The notes under the pieces are model-generated. The model worked only from the letters and a program-made list of their open reading frames with translations, made no database searches and had not been told where the DNA came from. From the NCBI GenBank assembly GCA_934102055.1, contig CAKOSE010000014.1, positions 1-27,880 on the forward strand: a stretch of 27,880 nt of DNA. The letters run 5' to 3'. Made by a program: the position numbers and the translations under genes. Below, piece after piece: positions 14,936-23,471 of this stretch. Position 1 is the stretch's first letter. Each line of letters begins with the position of its first letter. The DNA comes from an uncultured Bacilli bacterium (GTDB lineage: Bacteria > Bacillota_I > Bacilli_A > RF39 > UBA660).

Positions 14936-17002
14936 ATGAAAAAAGTATCTAAATTCATAACAAATCATAGTTTTCTCATTGTATTACTATCAGTATTATT
15001 ACTAATCCCAGCAGCAATAGGATACATTAATACAAAAGTAAATTATGATATTTTAGTATATTTACCAGAAGATATCGAAACAATAAAAGGACAAGACATT
15101 TTAACTGATGAATTCGGTATCGGAGCATTTTCTTTTGTAACAGTTGACAACATGTCTAATCACGATATATTAAAACTAGAAAACAAAATAAAAGATATTG
15201 CCGGAGTAAATGAAGTATTGAGTGTAGCAGATATAACAGACGAGACTATACCAATAGACATGTTACCATCAGATGTTGTAAGTAAAGTAACAAATGGAGA
15301 CAAAACAATAATGGTCGTAACATTTGATGAAACAACTTCAAATGACAAAACAATAAGTGCCGTCGAAGAAATGCGTGAAGTAGTAAAAGATTCAAGTACA
15401 GTAAGTGGAATGACTGCAATGGTTCTTGATACTATGAATTTATCCAACAAAGAAATAGTTGCCTATGTTGTAATAGCAGTAGCACTTTGTCTAATCGTTT
15501 TAACACTAGCAACAGATTCCTACCTAACACCAGTATTTCTACTACTAAATATAGGTATGGCAATCATATATAACATGGGTTCTAATGTATTTATGCATGA
15601 TGTCTCTTACATAACTAAAGCCATAACCGCAGTACTTCAACTAGGAGTAACAACAGACTTCTCCATATTCTTGTACCACAAATACGAACAATCAAAAGAA
15701 AAACAAAAAGACAAGAAAAAAGCAATGGAAGAAGCAATCAAAGAAACATTCAAATCAGTAATAGGCTCTTCTCTTACAACAATCGCCGGTTTCCTTGCAC
15801 TTTGCTTCATGGATCTAACACTAGGAAAAGACATAGGTATAGTAATGGCTAAAGGAGTACTTTTCGGACTTATTTGTGTTCTTACCGTATTCCCAGCATT
15901 ATTACTAGTATTTGACAAATACATAGAAAAAACAAAACATAAAGTAGTTTTACCACAGTTTAAAAAATTACAAAACTTTTCATTAAAACATTACATATTA
16001 ATACTTATTGTGTTTATCCTAATATGTATCCCAGCATTCTATGGAAACAGCAATTATGACGTATATTACAAACTAGATAAATCACTTCCACAAGATCTTC
16101 CAAGTAGTATAGCCAATAGCAACCTATCAAAAGAATTTAACATAACATCCCCAGAAATAATCTTACTTGATAAAGACGTTCCAACTTACAAAACAAAAGA
16201 ACTTGTTGATAAACTAAAACAACAAGACGGAATTGATTTAGTCCTAGCCCCAAGTACAATTGAAGAATTCGGTATACCTTCTAGTATGTTACCAGAAGAA
16301 GTAACCAAAATATATCAAAATGACAATTACCAACTAATTATTTTAAATTCAACATATGAAGTAGCAAGTGATGAACTTAACGCCCAAATCGGAGAAATAG
16401 ATAAATTAGTAAAAGAATATGACAAAGATGGAATAATCGCCGGAGAAGGAGCACTCACAAAAGACCTAGTAGAAATAGCAGATCACGACTTCAAAGTAGT
16501 AAACTACCTATCAATCGGAGTAATATTTATTATAATGCTATGCGTATTAAAATCAATTAGTTTACCATTTATCCTAGTCTTCGCTATAGAAATGGCAATA
16601 TTTATAAACATGGCAATATCATACTATACAGGAACATCACTTCCATTCATCGCCTCAATAGTAATAGGAACAATTCAACTTGGTGCAACTATAGATTACG
16701 CTATACTAATGTCAACCAAGTACATTGAAGAAAGAACCAAAACAAAAGATAAAAAAGTCGCAATGAAAAACACACTTAGTTTAACAGTACCATCAATTAT
16801 AACATCAGCACTTTGTTTCTTCTGTGCAACATTCGGAGTAGCAATCTACTCAAAAATAGACATGATAGGCTCAATATGTAACCTATTATCAAGAGGAGCA
16901 ATAATAAGTATGTTAGTAGTAGTACTAGTTCTACCATCATTAATACTTATATTTGACAAATTAATCATAAAAACAACAAAAAATATGAAAGAAGGCGTTT
17001 AA
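14936..17002 (+). CDS. MMPL/RND-superfamily exporter
   Basis: A 688-residue inner-membrane transporter with the duplicated RND/MMPL layout. One helix (about 13-33), an extracytoplasmic loop (35-170) and five helices (174-330) are followed by the same arrangement again (352-372, loop 373-520, helices 525-676). Polar positions inside the helices (TTDFSIFLYHKYEQ and the repeat copy TIDYAILMSTKYIEE) correspond to the proton-relay/substrate region of YdfJ/MmpL proteins. GGAGG lies 8 bases upstream of the ATG. The next gene, a secreted heptad-repeat protein, starts 1 base after its stop. It is probably regulated by the divergent TetR. Substrate (lipid, drug or surface polymer) unknown. Confidence 0.9.
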   Translation: MKKVSKFITNHSFLIVLLSVLLLIPAAIGYINTKVNYDILVYLPEDIETIKGQDILTDEFGIGAFSFVTVDNMSNHDILKLENKIKDIAGVNEVLSVADITDETIPIDMLPSDVVSKVTNGDKTIMVVTFDETTSNDKTISAVEEMREVVKDSSTVSGMTAMVLDTMNLSNKEIVAYVVIAVALCLIVLTLATDSYLTPVFLLLNIGMAIIYNMGSNVFMHDVSYITKAITAVLQLGVTTDFSIFLYHKYEQSKEKQKDKKKAMEEAIKETFKSVIGSSLTTIAGFLALCFMDLTLGKDIGIVMAKGVLFGLICVLTVFPALLLVFDKYIEKTKHKVVLPQFKKLQNFSLKHYILILIVFILICIPAFYGNSNYDVYYKLDKSLPQDLPSSIANSNLSKEFNITSPEIILLDKDVPTYKTKELVDKLKQQDGIDLVLAPSTIEEFGIPSSMLPEEVTKIYQNDNYQLIILNSTYEVASDELNAQIGEIDKLVKEYDKDGIIAGEGALTKDLVEIADHDFKVVNYLSIGVIFIIMLCVLKSISLPFILVFAIEMAIFINMAISYYTGTSLPFIASIVIGTIQLGATIDYAILMSTKYIEERTKTKDKKVAMKNTLSLTVPSIITSALCFFCATFGVAIYSKIDMIGSICNLLSRGAIISMLVVVLVLPSLILIFDKLIIKTTKNMKEGV

Positions 17003-17003
17003 A

Positions 17004-18593
17004 ATGAAAAATATAAAAAAACTTACTGGTATGGTTTTATCCCTATCACTAGTATTAAGTCCAGTTTCTGTACTCGCAGCACAAAAAACTGAATCAGTAT
17101 ATACAAAACTTGACTATAATGGTAAAAAACAAGAAGTTACAGTAACAAATCATTTGTATTATAATGGCGAAAAAACAATAAAAGATAACTCTGAACTTAA
17201 AGAAATCCTAAATATAAACGGTGAAGAAACATACAAACAAGATAACAATACCTTATATTGGAATACTAACGGAGAAGACATATTCTATCAAGGAAAAACA
17301 GAGAAAAAATTACCAATCGAAGTAAACATAAAATATTATTTAGATGGAAAACAAGTTAATCCACAAGATATAAAAGGAAAAAAAGGAAATATTAAAATAG
17401 AGTTTAATTATAAAAACAACCAAAGTAATAATGTAAACATAAACGGTGTAAACCAAGTTCTTTATACTCCATTTGTAGTAAGCCTTGGAACAACTATTGA
17501 CAGTAAAGTAAACAAAGATATAACAGTTACAAATGGTAAAGTAACACAAACAGGAACCAGAAGTATGTTAGTAGCACTAGCATCCCCAGGACTTTATGAC
17601 AGCATAAATTACGATAGCTTCAAAAATCTTGATAACATAACAATAGAATATAAAACAGAACACTTCTCGTTAAATGATATTTATATGGTCATAACACCAA
17701 AACTAATAGATAAAGAAGACTTCAAAGTATTTGACAAAATGGATACCCTATATGAAAGCACAAAAAAATTACAATCAAGCATGAACGAATTACAAGATGG
17801 TGCAAAAAAATTATCAAAAGGAGCAAAAAAACTATCAAGTGGAGCAGAAGAAATCAGTAATAACATCAAAGAAGTATCAAACGCTATAAACGAATTAAAC
17901 AATGGATCATATAATATAAACCAAGGTCTAAACAAAGTACTAAAAGCACTTGAAAAAGCAGAAGCTTCTCTAAATAGTAATGATCAAACATCCAAAGCAG
18001 AACAATTATCATACCTAAAAAGTCAAAACCAAACAGCAATAAACAAACTAATCCAAAAAACAGGACTATCATATGAACAACTACAAAGCTATTACGTAAA
18101 AAATGACCTAGCAAACTATAATGGTAATGACGAACAATTGCTTAGTATCAAAAATGCTTATGAATTAGTATATCTATTATATTCAAATAACAATGCCATT
18201 GCTAGTACCCTTGAAACCTTATCACAAACATCACAACAAGTTACAAAAATGCTAACTAGCCTAAAAACAAATTTAGTAAAAATAACAAACGGTTCTTCTA
18301 GTTTAAACCAAGGCTTAACAAAACTAGAAAAAGGTGTAAACAAACTATATAACGGTTCTCTAACATTAAAAAGTGGTGCTAATTCCCTAAACAATGGTAC
18401 AAGCACATTATCACAAGGAATGAATAAATTCAATGAACAAGGAATAAGTAAATTATCAAAAAGTGCAGAAGTCCTAAAAAACAAAAAAAATATTGCCGAG
18501 GAACTTATTACTTTAAGTAACAATTATAAAGGATACGCCTCAAACAACAAAGACGAATCAACATTTATTTACAAACTTGACGCTTTAAAGTAA
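17004..18593 (+). CDS. Secreted heptad-repeat partner of the MMPL exporter (YhgE/Pip-like)
   Basis: A 529-residue exported protein. The signal peptide (residues 1-25) ends VSVLAA. A beta-rich domain of about 220 residues follows. Two blocks of seven-residue repeats of the GA/GxxxLxxG kind then appear (about 255-315, e.g. GAKKLSKGAKKLSSGAEEI, and 430-480, e.g. GLTKLEKGVNKLYNGSLTL), which should form long coiled coils. Such X-heptad proteins commonly accompany YdfJ/MMPL or YhgE exporters in Firmicutes. The final FIYKLDAL resembles the usual end of the family, so I treat it as full length despite lacking a C-terminal membrane helix. It is translationally linked to the transporter gene. Confidence 0.8.
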   Translation: MKNIKKLTGMVLSLSLVLSPVSVLAAQKTESVYTKLDYNGKKQEVTVTNHLYYNGEKTIKDNSELKEILNINGEETYKQDNNTLYWNTNGEDIFYQGKTEKKLPIEVNIKYYLDGKQVNPQDIKGKKGNIKIEFNYKNNQSNNVNINGVNQVLYTPFVVSLGTTIDSKVNKDITVTNGKVTQTGTRSMLVALASPGLYDSINYDSFKNLDNITIEYKTEHFSLNDIYMVITPKLIDKEDFKVFDKMDTLYESTKKLQSSMNELQDGAKKLSKGAKKLSSGAEEISNNIKEVSNAINELNNGSYNINQGLNKVLKALEKAEASLNSNDQTSKAEQLSYLKSQNQTAINKLIQKTGLSYEQLQSYYVKNDLANYNGNDEQLLSIKNAYELVYLLYSNNNAIASTLETLSQTSQQVTKMLTSLKTNLVKITNGSSSLNQGLTKLEKGVNKLYNGSLTLKSGANSLNNGTSTLSQGMNKFNEQGISKLSKSAEVLKNKKNIAEELITLSNNYKGYASNNKDESTFIYKLDALK

Positions 18594-18664
18594 ACAAAAA
18601 TAAATAAAATGTATAAAAAACAACAAAAACAAGAAAAAAACAGAATAAGTTTTCAAAAATAAGC

Positions 18665-18670
18665 TATAAT
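18665..18670 (+). promoter_or_regulatory. -10 element for the YtxH gene
   Basis: Perfect TATAAT, 25 bases before the start codon, with the GGAGG site between. No clear -35 box. Confidence 0.4.
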
Positions 18671-18694
18671 AAAAGTGTAATGGAGGGATAATAA

Positions 18695-19090
18695 ATGAAA
18701 AAGAAAACAATAGCAACTGCTGCAATCAGTATGGCTGCAGGAGCAGGACTAGGAATGATGTTCGCACCAAAAAAAGGTGAAGAGCTAAGAAAAGATTTAA
18801 AAAAGAAAATCATGGAACTAACTGAAAAAATTAAAAACACAAGTCTTGAAGACATAAAAGAAGATCTTCAAGCATCACTTGATAAGATAGAAAAAGATTT
18901 AGAAGATCTAGATAAAGAAAAAGTAAAAAAAGCAGCACAAAAGAAAGCAGATGAAATAAAAAAAGAAATCGAAAAAATAATAAAAGCTGCCAAAAAGAAA
19001 AAAGATAACACTATCGAAGCCGCAGCAGAAGCCCTAAGAGAAAAAGCCATCGAAGTAACAAAAGACGTACTTGATAAACTAGAAAAATAA
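18695..19090 (+). CDS. YtxH-domain protein
   Basis: A 131-residue protein. The N-terminal hydrophobic glycine/alanine helix (about 5-24, AAISMAAGAGLGMMFAPKKG) followed at once by basic residues is the YtxH signature. The remainder is a long charged coiled coil of Lys/Glu/Ala. It is probably anchored in the membrane by the single helix. YtxH proteins are associated with general stress or cell-surface functions, but no precise role is known. GGAGG lies 8 bases upstream of the ATG. Confidence 0.8.
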   Translation: MKKKTIATAAISMAAGAGLGMMFAPKKGEELRKDLKKKIMELTEKIKNTSLEDIKEDLQASLDKIEKDLEDLDKEKVKKAAQKKADEIKKEIEKIIKAAKKKKDNTIEAAAEALREKAIEVTKDVLDKLEK

Positions 19091-19130
19091 TTAATTACTG
19101 TAAAATTAACACCAGAAATATCTATTATTA

Positions 19131-19158
19131 TTGTAAAAATCTAAAAAAATGATACAAT
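19131..19158 (+). promoter_or_regulatory. Promoter of the 26-aa membrane peptide
   Basis: TTGTAA (19131-19136), 16-base spacer, TACAAT (19153-19158) with a TGn extension. The gene's AGGAGG follows. Confidence 0.6.
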
Positions 19159-19187
19159 TAATATATATAAGATATTAGGAGGATATT

Positions 19188-19268
19188 ATGGTAATTAGTT
19201 GGATACTTTTAGGTGTTATGGTCCTAATCGGAGTAGTAGCACTTATAATAAGTAAAAACAAAAATTAG
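19188..19268 (+). CDS. Single-helix membrane peptide (26 aa)
   Basis: Below normal gene-calling length but well signalled: own promoter, AGGAGG 5 bases before the ATG, and an intrinsic terminator overlapping the stop. The product is one hydrophobic helix (WILLGVMVLIGVVALIIS) with a short KNKN tail. It could be a small regulatory membrane protein or a type I toxin-like peptide; no antisense RNA was recognised, so the function is open. Confidence 0.6.
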   Translation: MVISWILLGVMVLIGVVALIISKNKN

Positions 19269-19290
19269 AATGCCAAAAAGCATTCTTTTT
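19267..19290. terminator. Terminator between the 26-aa gene and GDPD
   Basis: AGAATGC (19267-19273) pairs with GCATTCT (19280-19286), followed by TTTT; on the other strand the stem is followed by TAATTTTTG. It lies between convergent genes. Confidence 0.7.
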
Positions 19291-19972
19291 AATTATATAA
19301 AAATCTAACAGGATAATCCACAATATAATAAGTAGAATCATTCATCCTACTAACAAGATCAATATACTTCTTCTTCCCATTAATAGCCCAAACAAATATA
19401 GGTTTATTATAACCAGAAACCTTATTAACACTATAACTACTAATAGCAATAAAATCCATATCCTCATCAATATGACTAGAATTAATAATAGAACCAATCA
19501 AAAAACCACATTTAACAAAAGGACACTTCTTCTTTATTAACTTAATAATCTCACTATTAAAACTCATAACATAAATGTTCCTATCCAAAAAAGACTTAAC
19601 ACATTTACTAAAATACTTAATAAACCTCTCCTTATCACAAATCTCACATTTAACCTCAATCAAAACAATCTTATCCAAAGTAACAACCTTTAATATATCC
19701 CTTAACAAAGAAATTTTCGAAGGATTAGAACTAGTACCAAAATTATACTTTTTAAGCTTAGAAAAACTCATCTTACTAACCAAACCATACCCATCACTAG
19801 TCCTATTAATAGACATATCATGAATAACAACAATCTTATTATCACGAGTAATCCTAACATCAATTTCTATTCCCGACACATAAGATCTATCAAGTGCATC
19901 AACAATTCCTTCCTTAGTGTTTTCTCCAAATAAAGAAGAATTAATCCCTCTATGAGCAATTAAATTATTCAA
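19289..19972 (-). CDS. Glycerophosphodiester phosphodiesterase
   Basis: A GDPD-fold enzyme that hydrolyses glycerophosphodiesters to glycerol-3-phosphate and an alcohol. Catalytic residues are visible: AHRG at the extreme N-terminus, IEIDVRITRDNKIVVIHD with the second His, and IEVK further on. About 227 residues, a normal single-domain length. I choose the TTG at 19972 because it gives the usual family start (few residues before AHRG) and GGTGAT, a match to the 16S 3' end, lies 4 bases upstream. In-frame ATGs at 19984 and 20014 have no ribosome site. No signal peptide with the TTG start, so it is cytosolic. Confidence 0.85.
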   Translation of the reverse strand: MNNLIAHRGINSSLFGENTKEGIVDALDRSYVSGIEIDVRITRDNKIVVIHDMSINRTSDGYGLVSKMSFSKLKKYNFGTSSNPSKISLLRDILKVVTLDKIVLIEVKCEICDKERFIKYFSKCVKSFLDRNIYVMSFNSEIIKLIKKKCPFVKCGFLIGSIINSSHIDEDMDFIAISSYSVNKVSGYNKPIFVWAINGKKKYIDLVSRMNDSTYYIVDYPVRFLYN

Positions 19973-20004
19973 AACAATCACCATTAAATAATATGAAAAA
20001 ATAA

Positions 20005-20415
20005 CTAATAACATACAAAAATATATTTAAAAAAGGACAAGAAAATAAAGACTTTGTAAAATACTTTATAGGAAATGCATACCTAAATCCACTAGCAAAA
20101 ACAGATAATATGTTCCTAGCAAACGTAACATTTGAACCAGGTTGTAGAAATAATTGGCATATACATAAAGCAACAAAAAATGGTGGACAAATCCTAATAT
20201 GTACAGCAGGACAAGGTTGGTATCAAGAAGAAGGAAAAGAAGCAATAAGCCTAGAACCAGGAATGGTAATAACCATAAAACCAAACAAAAAACATTGGCA
20301 CGGAGCAAAAAAAGATTCATGGTTTAGCCATATAGCAATAGAAATTCCAGGAGAAAACACCTCCACAGAATGGTTAGAAAAAGTAACAAGTGAAGAATAC
20401 GATAAATTATGTTAA
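20005..20415 (+). CDS. Cupin-domain protein without a recognisable start codon
   Basis: A small cupin of the family usually about 130 residues long. The metal-binding cupin motifs are intact: NNWHIHKATKNGGQILIC and, later, KKHWHGAKKD. The conserved segments FEPGCRN and PGENTSTEWLE are also present. Family-like sequence (IFKKGQENKDFVKYFIGNAY) extends upstream of the first ATG (20110) to about 20017, but this part has no ATG, GTG or TTG and no ribosome binding site; it opens right after a TAA. Either it starts at an unusual codon (ATA at 20008 or 20023) or the 5' end has been lost. The domain itself has no internal stop. Possible roles are carbohydrate- or aromatic-type cupin functions, not assignable. 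Confidence 0.65.
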   Translation, partial: LITYKNIFKKGQENKDFVKYFIGNAYLNPLAKTDNMFLANVTFEPGCRNNWHIHKATKNGGQILICTAGQGWYQEEGKEAISLEPGMVITIKPNKKHWHGAKKDSWFSHIAIEIPGENTSTEWLEKVTSEEYDKLC

Positions 20416-20418
20416 AAT
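20410..20418 (+). promoter_or_regulatory. Extended -10 upstream of the RhuM-like gene
   Basis: TG-T-TAAAAT overlapping the cupin stop codon, about 35 bases before the GGGAGG-preceded ATG at 20451. Confidence 0.4.
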
Positions 20419-20450
20419 ATAAGTAGTAAAAGTTAAAAGGGAGGTTTTTT

Positions 20451-20937
20451 ATGAAAAATGAAATAGTTTTATTTGAAAATCAAAATGTAACACTAGAAGT
20501 AAATATGAAAGATGAAACCGTATGGTTAAATCGTGAGCAATTATCAAAGCTATTTAATAGGGATATAAAAACCATAGGTAAACATATTAATAATGCATTA
20601 AAAGAAGAATTAGATGATTCAACTATCGCAAAATTTGCGACAGTTCAAAAAGAAAGCAATCGAACAGTAACACGTAATATAGATTATTATAACCTTGATA
20701 TGATTATAAGCGTAGGTTATCGTGTTAAATCCAAAAATGGTATTATCTTTAGAAAATGGGCAAATAGAATATAATGAATGCTTAGATATTATTAATAAAT
20801 TAAAAATTCATGAAGAAAGTGATATTTTTGCTATGGAAAGAAACAAAGGTTTAGAAGCAATAATAGGAAATATCTATCAAACATTTGATGGCAACAAAGT
20901 TTATAAAAGTATTGAAGGAGAAGAAAATAATGATTAA
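20451..20937 (+). pseudogene. RhuM-family (virulence/Fic-type) gene, 5' part, disrupted
   Basis: The first frame (20451-20774) gives the RhuM DNA-binding-like N-terminus (VWLNREQLSKLFNRD, VGYRVKSKNGIIFRKWA) and then stops. The shifted frame continues with the middle part of the same family (ECLDIINKLKI, NKGLEAIIGNIYQTFDGNKV) to 20937. An internal deletion plus frameshift separates them. The C-terminal Fic-like part appears only after the methyltransferase gene, at 21640-21857. The full-length protein would be about 330 residues. GGGAGG lies 9 bases before the ATG. Base composition is G>C, unlike the core genes. Confidence 0.8.
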
Positions 20938-21601
20938 ATCAAAAGGATGGGATTGGAAAATAGTAGAGGATGATTCAAATTGTGTCTGGAAAATACCCAG
21001 TATTGAGTCATATTATTTACTTGATAGGTGGAAAAGACTAGGCTTTAAATCTTTTCTAGATTTAGGTTGTGGTTTAGGAAGACATACTGTATTGTTTTCA
21101 AGTAATGACTTTGAAACATATGGCTTTGATATTAGTGAAGATGGTTTAAATAAAACTAGAGGATGGTTAGATTCCCTTGATTTAAAAGCAGATTTAAGAA
21201 AAGGTGATATGATTCATTTACCTTATGAAGATAATAGTTTTGACTGCATATTATGTAGGAATGTTATATCACATCAAGATACTGAAGGAGTTAAACAAAT
21301 AATTAAAGAACTTTATAGAGTTTTAAAGAATAAAGGAGAATGTTATTTAACACTTGGTTCTAAATCAACATGGGGATTCAAACAAACTTCTTGGCCTTTA
21401 GTAGATGAGAATACAAGACTTAGAATGGAAGATGGTCCTGAATATAAAACACCACATTTTTATGCAGATTATGGTTTAATAAAAGTTCTATTCAAAGATT
21501 TTAAAATTGAATTTATTAATCACATCGAAGATTTTTATGAATCAAAGGGCAAAACTTATTCATCCTTTCATTATCATGCATTAATAAAGAAAGTTAAATA
21601 A
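20930..21601 (+). CDS. SAM-dependent methyltransferase
   Basis: A class I methyltransferase of 223 residues. The SAM-binding motif I is FLDLGCGLGRHTVLF (about 41-55), followed by the acidic end of strand 2 (YGFDIS), motif GDMIHLPYEDNSFDCILC (the DxxxLP...FD pattern of Methyltransf_11), and RVLKNKGECYLTLG. The substrate is not evident. GGAG lies 9 bases before the chosen ATG at 20930; an in-frame ATG at 20885 lies within the RhuM remnant and lacks a site. The gene sits inside a broken RhuM/Fic gene and has a G>C, T-rich composition unlike the core genes, so it looks horizontally acquired. Confidence 0.85.
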   Translation: MIKSKGWDWKIVEDDSNCVWKIPSIESYYLLDRWKRLGFKSFLDLGCGLGRHTVLFSSNDFETYGFDISEDGLNKTRGWLDSLDLKADLRKGDMIHLPYEDNSFDCILCRNVISHQDTEGVKQIIKELYRVLKNKGECYLTLGSKSTWGFKQTSWPLVDENTRLRMEDGPEYKTPHFYADYGLIKVLFKDFKIEFINHIEDFYESKGKTYSSFHYHALIKKVK

Positions 21602-21639
21602 ATGCTAAATGTCAAAAAACCTTTATTTTTTTAAATAGT

Positions 21640-21857
21640 AAAAATAAAGAAACTGTCCTAGACATTCCTCAGATGTAAACAAAAGAATAGCAGCAACATT
21701 ATTTATATATTTCCTAAACTATTACGACATCTTATATAAAAATAATAATCAAGTTATTGATAATAACACCTTAACAGCTTTAACATTACTTATCGCAGAA
21801 TCAAACCCAAAAGAAAAAGAAGTTATAATTGATTTAGTTATGAACTTCTTAAACTAA
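21640..21857 (+). pseudogene. RhuM/Fic-type gene, 3' part
   Basis: An open stretch without a start codon. It reads SDVNKRIAATLFIYFLNYYD and ends IAESNPKEKEVIIDLVMNFL before a TAA at 21855-21857. The first part corresponds to the Fic motif HPFxDGNKR, here decayed to RHSSDVNKR (His-Pro-Phe lost and Gly to Val). This is the C-terminal portion of the gene whose 5' part ends before the methyltransferase. Not expected to be functional. Confidence 0.75.
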
Positions 21858-21888
21858 AAATAAAAAAACAACACATAAGGAGAAAAAA

Positions 21889-22368
21889 ATGAATAAAAAA
21901 CTAATAGTATATTTCTCATATACAAATAACACAAAAACAATCGCAGAACTAATTCAAAAAAAGTTAAACTGTGATATTCTAAGAATAGAAACAAAAGTGC
22001 CATACTCAAACGATTATCAAACAGTCGTAGATGATGAACAAAACAGTGAAGCAAGTAACCACATCCCAGAAATAAAAGATATAAATATAAATCTAGATGA
22101 ATATGACACAATAATACTAGGAACTCCAGTCTGGTGGTATAGACCATGTCCAGCCATAAGAGCATTCCTAACAAAATATGACCTATCAAACAAAACAATA
22201 ATACCATTTGCAACCAATGCAGGATGGCTTGGAAGAACATTTAAAGAAATAGAATCATTAGCAAACAAATCAACTATTAAAAATGAAAAAAACATAGTAT
22301 TTGAAAGCTATAGTAACAATCTAAAAACAAATAAACAAGAAATAGAATCTTGGTTAGATAAACTCTAA
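21889..22368 (+). CDS. Flavodoxin-family protein
   Basis: A 159-residue FMN-binding protein of the Flavodoxin_4 kind, probably a low-potential electron carrier or small quinone/nitro-reductase-like protein. The FMN phosphate loop is YFSYTNNTKTIAE (8-20). The second flavin-contact segment LGTPVWWYRPCP occupies 78-88 and the third is FATNAGWLGRTF. AAGGAG lies 7 bases upstream. The last 221 bases before its C-terminal codons (22133-22353) are 97% identical to a truncated copy at 24293. Composition is A/C-rich like the core genes. Confidence 0.85.
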   Translation: MNKKLIVYFSYTNNTKTIAELIQKKLNCDILRIETKVPYSNDYQTVVDDEQNSEASNHIPEIKDININLDEYDTIILGTPVWWYRPCPAIRAFLTKYDLSNKTIIPFATNAGWLGRTFKEIESLANKSTIKNEKNIVFESYSNNLKTNKQEIESWLDKL

Positions 22369-22390
22369 AATATAAAGAATAAATTTTTTC

Positions 22391-22545
22391 TATATTGCTG
22401 CAGCTGGTGATGAAATAGTTGAAGTTTATAAAGGACACAGATTTATGATGTTAATCCATCAATGGAAGATGGTTATGATACTCTTGTCGGGGAAAAGTAT
22501 AAAAAAATTAGTCAAAATTGTAAAAAAAATATAAAAAATAATTAA
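22391..22545 (+). pseudogene. Gene fragment of unknown family
   Basis: Two overlapping frames read IAAAGDEIVEVYKGH and then YDVNPSMEDGYDTLVGEKYK, continuing to a TAA at 22543-22545. A single frameshift near 22440 joins them into one C-terminal fragment. There is no start codon. It lies between the flavodoxin and the acetyltransferase gene. Family not recognised. Confidence 0.45.
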
Positions 22546-22563
22546 ATTGGAAGTGAATTATCT

Positions 22564-23073
22564 ATGAAATACAAAATTAGAAAAAAAGAACAAAAGGATT
22601 GCTATGATATTGCTCATGTAGTTACTGTAGCTTGGCAGGAAACTTATAGAGGAATAGTTAATGACGACTTCTTAGATAATCTTCCTAATACTGAAGAATA
22701 TAGAGGAAAGAAATCATTTAATGAGTTTGATGAAAATAATAATCATCAGTTTGTTTTAGAGGTAGATGGAAAAGTAGTAGGATTTGTTAAAGTTGGTATA
22801 ACAAATGAACACGAATATAAAAATCAAGGCGAAATATTTGCTTTATATATAATAAAAAAATATAAAGGAAATGGTTTTGGTAGCAAACTTACTAAAGTAG
22901 GAATTGATGAGTTAAAGAGACTAGGTTGTACTAAAATGATTATAGGGTGTTTAGAAAAAAATCCATCAAATGAGTATTATAAGCATATAGGTGGTAAGTT
23001 TATTAAAACAAGAATATTTAAATTACCAAATCAAGAGTTGTTAGAGAATGTATATTATTATAGCTCTATTTAG
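22564..23073 (+). CDS. GNAT-family N-acetyltransferase
   Basis: A 169-residue acetyl-CoA-dependent transferase. The N-terminal segment (DIAHVVTVAWQETYRGIV) is typical of the family. The acetyl-CoA motif A is IFALYIIKKYKGNGFGSKL (about 92-110), and the end region (NPSNEYYKHIGGKFI) is motif B. The substrate is not predictable. The ribosome binding site is modest (GGAAGTG). G>C composition, unlike the surrounding flavodoxin sequences, suggests recent acquisition. It fills the first interval of the flavodoxin-3'-end array. Confidence 0.87.
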   Translation: MKYKIRKKEQKDCYDIAHVVTVAWQETYRGIVNDDFLDNLPNTEEYRGKKSFNEFDENNNHQFVLEVDGKVVGFVKVGITNEHEYKNQGEIFALYIIKKYKGNGFGSKLTKVGIDELKRLGCTKMIIGCLEKNPSNEYYKHIGGKFIKTRIFKLPNQELLENVYYYSSI

Positions 23074-23184
23074 TGATCAAGATTGAAGTATTATAAGTTG
23101 AATATAAGTAAATTAATGATTAAGGTAAATGCTCGGATAAAAGAAATCAAATTTAGATTTTATTCTAATATAACAATATTTTAA

Positions 23185-23460
23185 TATTTTTTAAGTAGGT
23201 TTCCAAAAATTATTCCACGGTGGTACCGGGAATCGCCTGTTATAAGAACATTCTTAAAGGAAAATGACTTATCTAATAAAACAATAATTCCTTATGCTAC
23301 AAATGCAGGATGGTTAGGAAAAACATTTAAAGAAATAGAAAAGATGTGTCCTAACTCCCAAATCACTAATGAAATGAATATAGTTTTTAAAAACTATAGT
23401 GATATTTTAATAACTAGTATGAATGAAATAAATAAGTGGATAAATAAGTTGCAAAAATAA
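23185..23460 (+). pseudogene. 5'-truncated flavodoxin copy 2
   Basis: Open from after a TAA at 23182-23184 to TAA at 23458-23460, without a start codon. From about 23218 it encodes the second half of a flavodoxin: RWYRESPVIRTFLKENDLS, then IIPYATNAGWLGKTFKEIE and a C-terminal NEINKWINKL. The FMN phosphate-binding half is absent. The junction contains TTTCCAAAAAT and, three bases later, TCCACGGTGGTA, which recurs in copy 3. It is clearly diverged from the complete gene, so it comes from a different paralogue. Confidence 0.8.
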
Positions 23461-23471
23461 GTATATTAAAG

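Noticed and set aside
23216..23232. T-box-like core CGGTGGTACCGGGAAT
   Set aside because: It resembles the T-box motif at 287-299, but the bases encode the conserved WYRES of a flavodoxin fragment, no stem I or terminator surrounds it, and no synthetase gene follows.
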